From assembly GCA_938046755.1 (NCBI GenBank), contig CALIXC010000314.1:1-35768 (forward strand): DNA of 35,768 bases, given 5' to 3'. The notes under the pieces are model-generated. The model searched no databases. It had not been told where the DNA came from and saw only the letters and a program-made list of their open reading frames with translations. The translations under genes were made by a program, and so were the position numbers. Position 1 is the first letter of the stretch, and every line of letters begins with the position of its first letter. Origin of the DNA: an uncultured Lautropia sp. (GTDB taxonomy: Bacteria > Pseudomonadota > Gammaproteobacteria > Burkholderiales > Burkholderiaceae_E). Shown here in pieces: positions 22,880 through 31,904 of this stretch.

Positions 22880-24485
22880 ATGACCAAGAAACTGCTTGTC
22901 GCTTCCCTGTTGTTCACCACGCTGCAGCCGCTGGCAGCCACCCAGGCCACGCCCGTGCGCTGGGCGCGTTCGGCAGATCCCGCCACGCTCGACCCGCACG
23001 CCGTCAACGTCGGCCTCAACTTCAACCTGCTGCACCAGATGTACGAGCCACTGGTGATCCGGCTGGCCGACAACTCGCTGCAGGGTGCGCTGGCCTAAAG
23101 CTGGAAGCAGACCGACGATCCCTCCGTCTGGGCGTTCAAGCTGCGTTCGGGCGTCAGCTTCCATGACGGTACCCCGCTGACGGCTGCCGACGTGGTGTTC
23201 TCGCTCAAGCGGGCGCAGGCGCCATCCTCGCAGATGAAGTCGTTGCTGTCCTCGGTCCGCGAGGTGGTGGCGGTCGATCCGCTCACCGTCCACATCAGGA
23301 CCCAGGGCCCGGACCTGGTGCTGCCCGACAACCTCACCAACCTCTTCATCATGAGTGAGGCATGGACGCGCGCTCACCAGGCGGAAGCGCCCCAGGACAC
23401 GGCGTCCAGAACCGAGAACTACGCCACGCGCCATGTGAACGGCACCGGCCTGTACACGCTCGCCTCGCGTGAGGTGGATTCGCGCACGGTCATGAAGCTC
23501 AACCCTGCTTACTGGGGCAAAGGCCAGTTCCCGCTGCAGGTCACCGAGCTCACCTATGTGCCCATCAAGTCGCCCGCGACCCGGGTAGCTGCCCTGTTGT
23601 CCGGCAAGATCGACTTCCTGCAGGACGTGCCTGCCCAGGACGTGGCCCGACTCAAGTCCAACGCCAACCTGAAGGTGGCCAGTGGGCTCGAGAACCGTAC
23701 CATCTTCCTGGGGCTCGACGTGGGATCGGCCAAACTGCGCCATTCCTCGGTCACTGACCGCAACCCGCAACCCGCAACCCGCTGGCCGATGCCCGGGTAC
23801 GCGAGGCGCTGGCGCTGGCCATCGACCGTGATGCCATCCAGAAAGCCGTGATGCGTGGGCTCTCCAGCCCCACCGGCATGCTGGCGGCTCCCTTCGTCAA
23901 TGGCTATACCAAGGCGCTGGCCGCCTATCTCAAGGCAGATCCGGCGCGCGCTCGTAAGCTGCTGGCCGAAGCCGGCTACCCCGAGGGCTTCACGCTCACG
24001 CTGGATGCGCCCAATGATCGCTACGTGAACGACGAGGCCATCGCCACCGCCGTGGTGGGCTTCCTGGCGCGCATCGGCGTCAAGGTCACGGTCCAGGCGC
24101 GGCCGTTTGCCCTGCACAATGCGCTGCTCACCAAGGGCGACAGCGACTTCTACCTACCTGTATGGCTGGGGGGCCCATCCACGACTCGGCCTATGTCTTC
24201 GACTACCTGGTCCACACCCGGGGCAAGAATCGCCTGGGCACCTGGAACATCACGGGTTACAGCAACCCGCAGCTCGATGCCCAGATCGAGTCGCTGTCCT
24301 CTGAAGGCAACCGCGACAAGCGCAACGCCACCATCCAGAGCATCTGGGAGGCCACTCGCCAGGCGGGCTTCTACATCCCGCTGCATGACCAGATGATCAG
24401 CAACGCTTCCATTCCCAGTCTGGACGTGCCGATCCATCCTAACAACATCACCTACTTCAAGCTGGTGAAGGTCCAGAAGCCCTGA
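22880..24485 (+). pseudogene. broken ABC-transporter substrate-binding protein, peptide/nickel type (SBP family 5)
   Basis: AAGGA and ATG 22880 open a signal peptide (MTKKLLVASLLFTTLQPLA) and a family-5 binding protein: RSADPATLDPHAV, then FKLRSGVSFHDGTPLTAADVVFSL, VREALALAIDRDAIQKA, LLAEAGYPEGFTLTL and IPLHDQM. The frame is broken four times: an in-frame TAA at 23096-23098; three copies of the 7-mer CCGCAAC at 23758-23778 where one would keep frame; a 4-bp TACC duplication at 24151-24158; and an extra G in the run at 24168-24173. Removing the 14 + 5 extra bases restores a 529-codon frame, normal for the family. It was the periplasmic receptor for the permeases that follow. Dead as a full-length gene. 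Confidence 0.88.
23758..23782 (+). repeat. 7-bp tandem repeat (three units) in the binding-protein pseudogene
   Basis: CCGCAAC occurs three times head to tail, followed by a partial CCGC. A single unit gives the family sequence DRNPLADARVREAL; the two extra units (14 bp) shift the frame. This is the mark of slipped-strand replication. Confidence 0.9.
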
Positions 24486-24488
24486 TCC

Positions 24489-25439
24489 ATGCTTGCCCGT
24501 CTGCTCGGCCGCCTTGGCCAATCGGTGCTGGTGCTGCTGGTGGTGTCGATGGTCTCGTTCCTGGTGTTCCGCTACATCGGCGACCCCACCGTCAGCCTGC
24601 TGGGTGAGGATGCCTCGGTGGCCGAGCGCGAGGCCCTGCTGCACGAACTGGGCTTCGGCCAGTCGGTGCCGGTGCAGTACGCCGGCTACCTGAAGCAGGT
24701 TCTCGGCGGCCAGTTCGGCATCTCCTATCGTTTCCGCCAGCCGGTCACCGAGGTCATCGCTTCGCGCGTGCCGGCCACCGTCGAGCGGTCGCTGGCCGCT
24801 GCGCTCTTCGCGGTAGTGGGCGGCATCGGCCTGGGCGTCTACACCGCCATGCGTCGGCCGTCGCTCGTGTCGCGCACTATCATGGGCGTCTCGCTGCCCA
24901 CCTTCCTCATCGGCATCGGCCTCATCTACCTGTTCTCGGTCGAGCTCAAGTGGCTGCCGGCCTTCGGTCGGGGCACGCTGGTCAATGTCGGCGGCTGGCA
25001 GACCGGATTGCTCACCGTGTCCGGGCTGTCGGCGCTGGTGCTGCCCGCCATCACGCTGGGCTTCTTCAAGCTCACGCTCATCATGCGGCTGGTGCGCACC
25101 GAGATGCTTGACGTGCTGCGCATCGACTACATCCGCTTTGCGCGCGCCCGGGGTCTGCGCAACGCCACGCTGTATGGTCGGCATGCGCTGCGCAACACCC
25201 TCATCCCCGTCATTACCATCATCGGCCTGCAGCTGGGCTCGCTCATTGCCTTTGCCATCGTCACCGAGACCGTCTTCCAGTGGCCGGGGCTGGGGCTCCT
25301 GTTCATCACTTCCATCCAGGGGGTGGACGTGCCGGTGATCTCCGCCTACCTGCTGATGATCGGGCTGCTCTACATCGGCATCAATCTGGTGGTGGACCTG
25401 CTCTATGCCTGGGCCGACCCGAGGCTGCGCCGGCGTTGA
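24489..25439 (+). CDS. DppB/OppB-type ABC transporter permease
   Basis: A 316-residue inner-membrane permease of the peptide/nickel importer family, the first of the usual pair. The N terminus LARLLGRLGQSVLVLLVVSM is membrane segment 1. The OppB-type stretch GDPTVSLLGEDASVAERE and GFGQSVPVQYAGYLKQVLGG lies in the periplasmic loop. The EAA coupling loop is RIDYIRFARARGLRNATLYGRHALRNTLIPV, followed by GSLIAFAIVTETVFQWPGLG. It is full length and uninterrupted, unlike its three partner genes. It starts 3 bp after the end of the binding-protein pseudogene. Without partners it can hardly transport on its own unless it borrows subunits from another importer. Confidence 0.9.
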   Translation: MLARLLGRLGQSVLVLLVVSMVSFLVFRYIGDPTVSLLGEDASVAEREALLHELGFGQSVPVQYAGYLKQVLGGQFGISYRFRQPVTEVIASRVPATVERSLAAALFAVVGGIGLGVYTAMRRPSLVSRTIMGVSLPTFLIGIGLIYLFSVELKWLPAFGRGTLVNVGGWQTGLLTVSGLSALVLPAITLGFFKLTLIMRLVRTEMLDVLRIDYIRFARARGLRNATLYGRHALRNTLIPVITIIGLQLGSLIAFAIVTETVFQWPGLGLLFITSIQGVDVPVISAYLLMIGLLYIGINLVVDLLYAWADPRLRRR

Positions 25440-25474
25440 GGCCGCGCAGCCCATGCTTCTTTCCGTCCTGCCCC

Positions 25475-26508
25475 ATGAAAGCCGTTTCCTCTGAATCACG
25501 GTTGGATGCAGCCGCCCCCTCGGGGGACGCACCGGTTTTCCCGGTGGATGCTTCGGACGCCATGGTGAATGGCTCTGATGGCCCGGATGCGCCACCGACA
25601 CGTCGTAGCTGGTGCCAGTCGGACTCGCTGCTGGTGCGCAGCCTGGCCGGATCGCGCCTGACCCAGGCTGCCCTGCTGGTGCTGCTGACCTGCATCGGCC
25701 TGGCCATTGCTGCCCCCTGGATTGCCTCGCAGAACCCCTTCGATCCTGCTGCGCTCGATCTGCTCGATGCCTTCACGCCGCCGGGCGGGGAGGGCATCTC
25801 GGGGCGTAGCTACTGGCTGGGTGCTGACGACCAGGGGCGTGATGTCTGGTCCGCCATTCTGTATGGACTGCGCATGTCGGTGCTGGTCGGTGGCCTGTCC
25901 GTGCTGCTGTCCATGCTCATCGGCGTCACCCTCGGCGTGCTGGCCGGTTATCGCGGTGGCTGGCTGGATGTGCTCATCATGCGCATTGCCGACGTGCAGC
26001 TCACCTTCCCGGTGCTGCTGGTGGCACTGCTCATCTTCGGCATTGCTCGTGGCGTCCTGCCCAGCGGTCTGGGGACGACGTGGCCGTCTACGTCATCATC
26101 GTCGCCATCGCGCTGTCCGACTGGGTTCAGTACGCCCGCACCGTGCGCGGTGCCGTGATGGTCGAGAAGCAGAAGGACTACGTGGCGGCCGCCCGCATGC
26201 TGGGGCGCTCCTCGCCGGGCATCCTGTTCTTCCACGTGCTGCCCAACGTGCTGGCGCTGGTGCTCGTCATCGGCACCATCAGTCTGGCGCTGGCCATCGT
26301 CGCCGAATCCACGCTGTCCTATCTCGGCGTGGGGCTGCCGCCGACCCAGCCCTCGCTGGGCACGCTCATCCGCATCGGCCAGGGCTTCCTGTTCTCCGGC
26401 GAATGGTGGATCCTGCTCTTTCCGTCGCTGATGCTGCTGGCCCTCGCCCTGTCGGTCAACCTGGTGGGGGACTGGCTGCGTGACGCACTCGACCCCCGCC
26501 TGCACTGA
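25475..26508 (+). pseudogene. DppC/OppC-type ABC permease with a frameshift
   Basis: ATG 25475 opens a ~45-residue variable N terminus, then the DppC-type sequence LLVLLTCIGLAIAAPWIASQ, NPFDPAALDLLDAF, YWLGADDQGRDVWSAILYG and MRIADVQLTFPVLLVALLI. At 26071-26074 the G run has four G's where five would continue the frame into VAVYVIIVAIALSDWVQYAR, the EAA loop RTVRGAVMVEKQKDYVAAAR and GEWWILLFPSLMLLALALSV. Adding one G gives 344 residues, normal for the family. As written, the first frame ends at 26158, before the coupling loop, so the permease cannot work unless the frame is recovered by slippage. Confidence 0.88.
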
Positions 26509-26515
26509 GGTGCCC

Positions 26516-27467
26516 GTGACGGACACCCCGAAACCCCTGCTGGTCGCCGATGCGCTCGATGTCATCTTCGACACCTACCGCGGTCCGCACCAGGTGCTGC
26601 ACCAGGTCTCGTTCCAGATTGCGCCGGGCGAGATTCTCGGTGTGGTCGGTGAATCCGGTGCCGGAAAATCGATGACCGGTCTGGCCGTTGCCGGACTCAT
26701 CGAGGCACCGGGCCGGCTGGCGCACGGCAGTGTCACACTTGAAGGTGTGCGCATCGATACGCTGCAGGGCGAGGCCATCCGTCGCCTGCGCGGTCGCCGC
26801 ATCGGCATGGTCTTCCAGGACCCGCCCACCAGCCTCAACCCGGTGCTCACCATCGGGCAGTGGCTTACCGAGACCATCCGTACCCACCTGCCGCTGTCCG
26901 AGGGGCAGGCCACCGAGCGGGCGCTTGCCCTGCTGGCCGAAGTCGAGATCCCGCAGCCCGAGTGGCGGCTCTCACAGTATCTGCATCAGCTCTCCGGCGG
27001 CATGCGTCAGTGTGTGGCCATCGCCTTAGCGCTGTGCGCCGACCCCTGCCTGCTGATTGCCGACGACCCCCCCACTGCGCTGGATGTTTCCGTGCAGGCG
27101 CAGATCATCGCGCTGCTGCGACGTCTCTGCCGCCAGCGGGGGCCTGTCGGCCATGCTCATCACCTACGATATGGGCGTCATTGCCGAGACCGCAGATCGC
27201 GTGACGGTGATGTACGGTGGCCGAGTCCTGGAAACGGGTCCGGTCCGGCAGGTGCTGCAGCACCCTCGTCACCGCTATACCCGGGCGTTGATGGCTGCCA
27301 TTCCTTCCGTCACCCGGCGCCAGCATCGCCTGCCCGTGCCAGGTGTCGTACCGTCGCCGTCCGTGCCGGATGATGGCAGTGTGCCGCAGTCGCAGGCCGT
27401 GCTGGACGACCCGCAGGATCTCTATACCCGTCAGCTGCTGGCCGCCATCCCGTCCCTGGGCGTCTGA
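26516..27467 (+). pseudogene. peptide-type ABC ATPase, frameshifted and missing its second nucleotide-binding domain
   Basis: A GTG at 26516 behind GAGG starts MTDTPKPLLVADALDVIF. Walker A is GESGAGKS and the signature LSGGMRQ. The family's IADEPTTALDV reads IADDPPTALDV, so the catalytic Glu is Asp. The switch His of THD reads ITYDMG, a His-to-Tyr change. A five-G run at 27138-27142 shifts the frame by +1; with four G's it continues into DMGVIAETADRV and RYTRALMAAIPS. The C terminus then jumps to AVLDDPQDLYTRQLLAAIPS, the kind of end found on the second domain of fused ATPases such as GsiA/YejF. Nearly all of that second domain seems deleted. Confidence 0.85.
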
Positions 27468-27498
27468 TCGGCCAGCATTGCAGGGCCGGCCGGGTGTT

Positions 27499-28716
27499 TC
27501 AGAGCCCCAGCTTGCTGGCCACGTAGTCGGCGTCCTTGTCACCCCGACCCGACAGGTTCACCAGGATGTGCTCGTCGGGCGAGTGCTTCGGTGCCTCGCG
27601 AATCGCCCAGGCCACCGCGTGTGCGCTTTCCAGTGCAGGAATGATGCCCTCCACCTGCGAAAGCGTCAGAAAGGCATCCAGCGTTTCCTTGTCGCTGGCC
27701 GTTGTGTATTCTACCCGTCCCACGTCCTTCAGGTAGCTGTGCTCTGGCCCCACGCCCGGATAGTCCAGTCCCGACGCGATGCTGTGCACCGTTGCCGGCG
27801 ACCCGTCCGCATTCTCCAGCACATAGCAGCTCATGCCGTGGAGCTCGCCCGGCTTGCCACGGCTTAGTGTCGCCGCATGGCGACCCGGGTTGTCCACGCC
27901 TTCGCCGGCCGGCTCCACGCCCACCAGGTGCACGTCCGCATCATCTAGGAAGGCCGTGAACATGCCGATGGCGTTCGAGCCGCCACCTACGCAGGCCGCC
28001 ACATGCTGTGGCAACCGGCCATGTCGTTCCAGGAACTGCGCGCGCGCCTCGCGTCCGATGATCGCCTGGAAGTCCCGCACTATCTTCGGGAACGGATGCG
28101 GCCCCACCACTGACCCGATCGCATACAGGAAGTCGGTCGGATTCGTCAGGTACTCCTCGAAGGCACTGTCCACCGCCTCCTTCAGTGTCGCTGCACCCTG
28201 CGTTACAGGCACCAACCGGCAGCCCAGGATACGCATCTTCGTCACGTTCGGGTGCTCTTTCTCGATATCCACCTGACCCATGTGGATCTCGCATGGAATA
28301 CCCACCAGCGCACAGGCGGTCGCCAGTGCCACCCCATGTTGGCCGGCCCCAGTCTCTGCAATCACCTTCTTCTTGCCCATGAAACGGGCCAGAAGCGCCT
28401 CGCCCAGGCAGTGGTTGATCTTGTGCGCACCCGTATGGTTGAGATCCTCGCGCTTGAGGTGGATCTGCGCACCGCCCAGCTGCTTCGACAGCCGCCGCGC
28501 GTGGAAGATTGGGCTCGGCCGGCCCACGTAGTCGGCCAGAAGCGCTGCCAGCTCCTCCTGGAAATCGGACCGTTGCCGGATCGTCTCGTAGGCGGCGTCG
28601 ATGTCGTCCATCGCCTGCTTCAGTACAGGCTGCACCAGTTGTCCCCCATAGGGGCCAAAATAGCCCCGGGTATCGGGTAGGTTGGTATCGAAGCGTCGGG
28701 CGGGTGTCGTTGACAT
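27499..28716 (-). CDS. trpB: TrpB, tryptophan synthase beta chain (stand-alone copy)
   Basis: TrpB joins indole and serine to tryptophan using pyridoxal phosphate. The 405-residue protein has the PLP lysine in HLKREDLNHTGAHKINH (Lys99), the catalytic Glu in AETGAGQHG, the phosphate loop CVGGGSNAIG, LDYPGVGPEHSYLKD and NLSGRGDKD at the end. All key residues are present. The COMM/central region (HMGQVDIEKEHPNVTKMRIL and CRLVPVTQGAATLKEAVD) differs from the usual proteobacterial type (MGAxDxERQxxNVFRM). No trpA or trpF is nearby, and the gene is opposite to trpGDC. It may be a second copy besides a trpFBA operon elsewhere, possibly recycling free indole. GGAG 5 nt before ATG 28716 supports the start. 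Confidence 0.93.
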   Translation of the reverse strand: MSTTPARRFDTNLPDTRGYFGPYGGQLVQPVLKQAMDDIDAAYETIRQRSDFQEELAALLADYVGRPSPIFHARRLSKQLGGAQIHLKREDLNHTGAHKINHCLGEALLARFMGKKKVIAETGAGQHGVALATACALVGIPCEIHMGQVDIEKEHPNVTKMRILGCRLVPVTQGAATLKEAVDSAFEEYLTNPTDFLYAIGSVVGPHPFPKIVRDFQAIIGREARAQFLERHGRLPQHVAACVGGGSNAIGMFTAFLDDADVHLVGVEPAGEGVDNPGRHAATLSRGKPGELHGMSCYVLENADGSPATVHSIASGLDYPGVGPEHSYLKDVGRVEYTTASDKETLDAFLTLSQVEGIIPALESAHAVAWAIREAPKHSPDEHILVNLSGRGDKDADYVASKLGL

Positions 28717-28923
28717 GCTGTCTCCAGTGCAGATAATGGCGCAGATGATGGACGACATTGTCGCACCAACATGGCACGCAGCGACATCTCTGCCGCATAT
28801 TGTGGGAGGCTGTCAAATCTGGCTGTTCCGCGCTGTTGGGCCGTATTCCCAGGTGGCGGGCATATCACGGACGGTACACTCCAGGCCGTACAGGCTTCCT
28901 GGGACGGCTTGTCTCTTCCGATC

Positions 28924-29502
28924 ATGAATATGACCATTCCATCATCCCCGCCGTTCCTGTGCGCGCATACCTTCGAGACACCGCTCGGTCCTATGCAGGC
29001 TTGCGCCAGCCCCCAGGGTCTCTGCCTGCTGGAGTTCACCGATACTGCTCGCCTGGACCACGAGCGTGCAGATCTCTGCCGCTTGCTTTGCACCCGGATC
29101 GAGCCCGGGCACAACCCCCACACGATGCGGGCCGAACAGGAGATCGCCGAGTATTTTGCGGGCACTCGCCAGCGCTTCGATGTGACGCTCCATACCCCCG
29201 GCACGGCCTTCCAGCTGGGTGTCTGGTCCATCCTGCAACGTATCCCCTACGGCCGCACCATCAGCTATCAGTACGAGGCCGAGGCACTGGGCAGCCCGCG
29301 CGCCATTCGTGCGGTGGCTACTGCCAACGGTGCCAACCGCATCTCCATCATCGTTCCCTGCCACCGCGTCATCGGCAAGGACGGTCACCTTGTCGGCTAT
29401 GGTGGGGGTCTGTCGCGCAAGCAGTGGCTCATCGCCCACGAGCAGGCGCATCGCCCTTTCGAGCTGCAGGGAGGTGCAGAAGAAGACATCCTCGCGGGCT
29501 AA
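28924..29502 (+). CDS. ogt: methylated-DNA--[protein]-cysteine S-methyltransferase (Ogt type)
   Basis: This suicide enzyme removes alkyl groups from O6-alkylguanine onto its own Cys. The 192-residue product has an N-terminal Ogt domain (FETPLGPMQACASPQGLCLL) and the helix-turn-helix plus active site in FQLGVWSILQRIPYGRTISY, SPRAIRAVATANGANRI and IIVPCHRVIG (acceptor Cys in PCHR). The conserved GYGGGLSRKQWL follows. The start at ATG 28924 gives the normal length; upstream in-frame codons are unconserved. It is divergent from trpB with a 207-bp gap and convergent with the chloride channel. Confidence 0.93.
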   Translation: MNMTIPSSPPFLCAHTFETPLGPMQACASPQGLCLLEFTDTARLDHERADLCRLLCTRIEPGHNPHTMRAEQEIAEYFAGTRQRFDVTLHTPGTAFQLGVWSILQRIPYGRTISYQYEAEALGSPRAIRAVATANGANRISIIVPCHRVIGKDGHLVGYGGGLSRKQWLIAHEQAHRPFELQGGAEEDILAG

Positions 29503-29639
29503 GCGGCCGGTGTCCGATCAGATACGCATGCTGCTCGAGCGTATCCTGCCCACGACATTCACCCCGGAAGCTCAGTCCGCAACAGTCCGTGGGGAGCCGT
29601 CGATCCATCTGAGGTGAAACTCTCGTCTGTTGTCGTGGC

Positions 29640-30983
29640 TCAGCGCCGTGCCGGCCACAGCGAAGCCGTTGCCATGGCCATCGTCACGGCCGCCAGCATC
29701 GGCAGCATGGCGGCCGAATGCTGCCCCGTGAAGCCCAGGACCAGCGCAAAGGCCGTTAGCGGTGCGTTCATCGACACCGCCAGGAATCCGATCGATCCTG
29801 CTAGTGCCGAGAGAAGCAGGTCCACCTGCGACAGCGCGCCCAGCCCGGGTACCACCACATCCGGTACCCAGCCCGTCTGCGGCAGCAGACGCACCAGTAG
29901 CGCCAGCAGAAGCCCCGCCAGCGCGCCGATCGACAGCCCGGGGGTCAGCGTGCCGCCAAACGCACCGGCCCGCAGCGTTAGCAGCACCACGGCCGTCTTG
30001 CCCGCCAGAAGCGCCGCACACAGTGCCAGCGTCGTTCCGTCATAGGCCGCCTGTGCGGCAGAACGGCCATTGCCCAGCACCTGCGGCAGCCACATCGCCA
30101 CCACACCGGTGACAAGACACGCTAGCGGCAGCGCCCACAGTACCCCCCAGCCTCGGGCACGATGGCTTTCCACCTGCTGCACGGCCCGACGGAACGCCGC
30201 ACCGGGCAGCCCGACCACCGCCCCCACCAGCGCGGCCCACAGCACCATGACGGTACCGCCTTCCACCTGGCCTACCAGATAGAAGGTCTCTGTCGATACA
30301 TCCATGCGCGCCACCAGTGTTGCGATGACCGACACGGCCAATGCCACCACCCCGGCGTGGATCGAGAATGCGCCCAGGAGGATCTCCAGCGCGAAGATCG
30401 TGCCCGCTAGCGGCACCTGGTAGACCCCGGCCAGGCCGGCAGCCGCGCCACTGGCCACCAGAATCCGACGCATCTCGTCATCCAGCCGGAAGCTGTCGGC
30501 GATTCGCCCGGCAAACAGCGCCCCTAGCTCGCGGGGGGCCACCTCGCGCCCGATCGGTGCGCCGGAGCCCACCGCCACGATCTGCAGCACGGCATGCAGC
30601 ACATTCTCCAGAAACGGTGGCCGCCGTCGTGCCGGTGTATCGGCCGCTACCGCACCATTGACGCCCACCACTGGCCGTCCCCTCAGCTGCAGGCAGGTCC
30701 AGCCCAGCGCCACCACCAGCCCGCCCGCCAGCAGCGCCCACAGTCGGTGCTCCGATGTTGTGCCGTCGGTCACGATCCGCGTCTGTGCCTCGCTGTGTCC
30801 ATAGGTCAGGTGCTGCACCATGTGGATCAGCCATGACAGCGCCGCCGCGCCCAGGCCCGCAGCCACCCCGGTCATTACTACGGCAGCCACCAGATGCACC
30901 CGGGAGGGGGGAGGGAGGGAAGCGTCGGTGGATGGCATGATGATGGACTCGAAATCGAACGATGGCCCCGGAGGTCGGCTCAT
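29640..30983 (-). CDS. ClC-type voltage-gated chloride channel/antiporter family protein
   Basis: A 447-residue inner-membrane protein with about ten hydrophobic segments. Family signatures are GSGAPIGREVAPRELGALF (the GREGP-type region holding the gating Glu), ASGAAAGLAGVYQVPLAGTIFALE, AGAFGGTLTPGLSIGALAG and MNAPLTAFAL. It belongs to the short bacterial ClC subgroup without CBS domains; whether it is a channel or a proton-coupled exchanger cannot be said. The first ATG (30983) has GAAG upstream; a second at 30938 is nearly as good and would drop 15 residues. It is divergent from trpG across a 260-bp gap, which must carry the trpG promoter. Confidence 0.88.
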   Translation of the reverse strand: MSRPPGPSFDFESIIMPSTDASLPPPSRVHLVAAVVMTGVAAGLGAAALSWLIHMVQHLTYGHSEAQTRIVTDGTTSEHRLWALLAGGLVVALGWTCLQLRGRPVVGVNGAVAADTPARRRPPFLENVLHAVLQIVAVGSGAPIGREVAPRELGALFAGRIADSFRLDDEMRRILVASGAAAGLAGVYQVPLAGTIFALEILLGAFSIHAGVVALAVSVIATLVARMDVSTETFYLVGQVEGGTVMVLWAALVGAVVGLPGAAFRRAVQQVESHRARGWGVLWALPLACLVTGVVAMWLPQVLGNGRSAAQAAYDGTTLALCAALLAGKTAVVLLTLRAGAFGGTLTPGLSIGALAGLLLALLVRLLPQTGWVPDVVVPGLGALSQVDLLLSALAGSIGFLAVSMNAPLTAFALVLGFTGQHSAAMLPMLAAVTMAMATASLWPARR

Positions 30984-31243
30984 TCTAGTTCTTCACCAAA
31001 CACGCGGCCGCCTCCGTCGCATCCGGGCATTCTCCATTTCACGACTCGCGGCCTGTAATCCAGCCCCGGCCCTGGTTCTGGCATCGACTGCTGTCCTGTC
31101 CCATTCCAGCGGCCCACCAGGCAGTCCGCAGCGCCTCAGCCCCGCGAACCGTTTAAACTGTCGATTCTCGCAGGTTGCCGACCGGCCGGAGGGCACGGCA
31201 CCATCACGTTCGCATCCATTTCGGGGAATCCCAAGAGATTGTC

Positions 31244-31822
31244 ATGTCCGCCAAAGTCCTGATGATCGACAACTACGACTCCTTCACCTACAACATCGTC
31301 CAGTACTTGGGCGAACTGGGTGCGGATGTCGTCACCCATCGCAGCGATGCCATCGACCTCGATGACATCCGTCACCTGGCGCCGTCGCACCTGGTGCTTT
31401 CGCCCGGCCCCGGAGATCCGGATGGTGCCGGCATCACGCTCGATGCCATTCGCACCTTTGCCGGCCAGCTGCCTATCCTGGGCGTCTGCCTCGGCCACCA
31501 GGCCATCGGGCAGGCCTATGGTGGCGAGGTCGTCCGCGCCAAGCGTGTCATGCACGGCAAGCATGACGACGTTATCCATAAAGGTCAGGGCGTCTTCGCA
31601 GGTCTGCCCGAGCGCTTTCGGGTCGTTCGATACCACTCGCTGGTCATCGGCCCAGACACCGTGCCCGACAGCCTCGAAGTCACGGCCTGGACTGAAGACG
31701 GCGAGATTATGGGTCTGCGCCACCGCGAACTCAGCATCGAGGGCGTGCAGTTCCACCCCGAATCCATCGAAAGCGAACATGGCCATGCCATGCTGAAGAC
31801 CTTCCTGGAACGTCGGGCCTGA
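31244..31822 (+). CDS. trpG: TrpG, anthranilate synthase component II (glutamine amidotransferase)
   Basis: TrpG hydrolyses glutamine and passes ammonia to TrpE. The 192-residue class I amidotransferase starts VLMIDNYDSFTYNIVQYLGE. The oxyanion strand is LVLSPGPGDPDGAG, the nucleophile Cys82 is in LGVCLGHQAIGQ, and the His-Glu pair is in VQFHPESIESEHG, so the triad is complete. AAGAG precedes ATG 31244. It could also serve 4-amino-4-deoxychorismate synthase, but the downstream trpD-trpC make tryptophan synthesis the main role. A promoter in the 260-bp gap upstream is needed, since trpE is 10.4 kb away; GTTTAAAC at 31150-31157 is a small palindrome there. Confidence 0.95.
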   Translation: MSAKVLMIDNYDSFTYNIVQYLGELGADVVTHRSDAIDLDDIRHLAPSHLVLSPGPGDPDGAGITLDAIRTFAGQLPILGVCLGHQAIGQAYGGEVVRAKRVMHGKHDDVIHKGQGVFAGLPERFRVVRYHSLVIGPDTVPDSLEVTAWTEDGEIMGLRHRELSIEGVQFHPESIESEHGHAMLKTFLERRA

Positions 31823-31904
31823 TATTGCCAGGCAGCCCCTCGTCATGGGGCTGCCGCAGGCATGCCGCTGCAGTCATCTGAACAACCACGAACCAGCCAC
31901 CATC

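Noticed and set aside
22613..23770. 385-codon minus-strand frame over the binding-protein remnant
   Set aside because: It is open only because it mirrors the former coding strand; no family features.
23758..23782. CRISPR-like or promoter repeat
   Set aside because: The unit is only 7 bp, without spacers, inside a gene remnant; slippage explains it.
24150..25601. 483-codon minus-strand frame opposite the DppB-type permease
   Set aside because: Antisense shadow with His/Asp/Gln-rich low-complexity content; the plus-strand permease is clear.
29521..29545. 7-bp inverted repeat GATACGC/GCGTATC after ogt as a terminator
   Set aside because: The loop is 11 nt, the stem weak and no T-run follows; too little to annotate as a terminator.
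20863..31243. Genomic island carried by an insertion sequence or phage
   Set aside because: No transposase, integrase, tRNA-end duplication or terminal repeats were found at either border; insertion is only inferred from gene order and composition.
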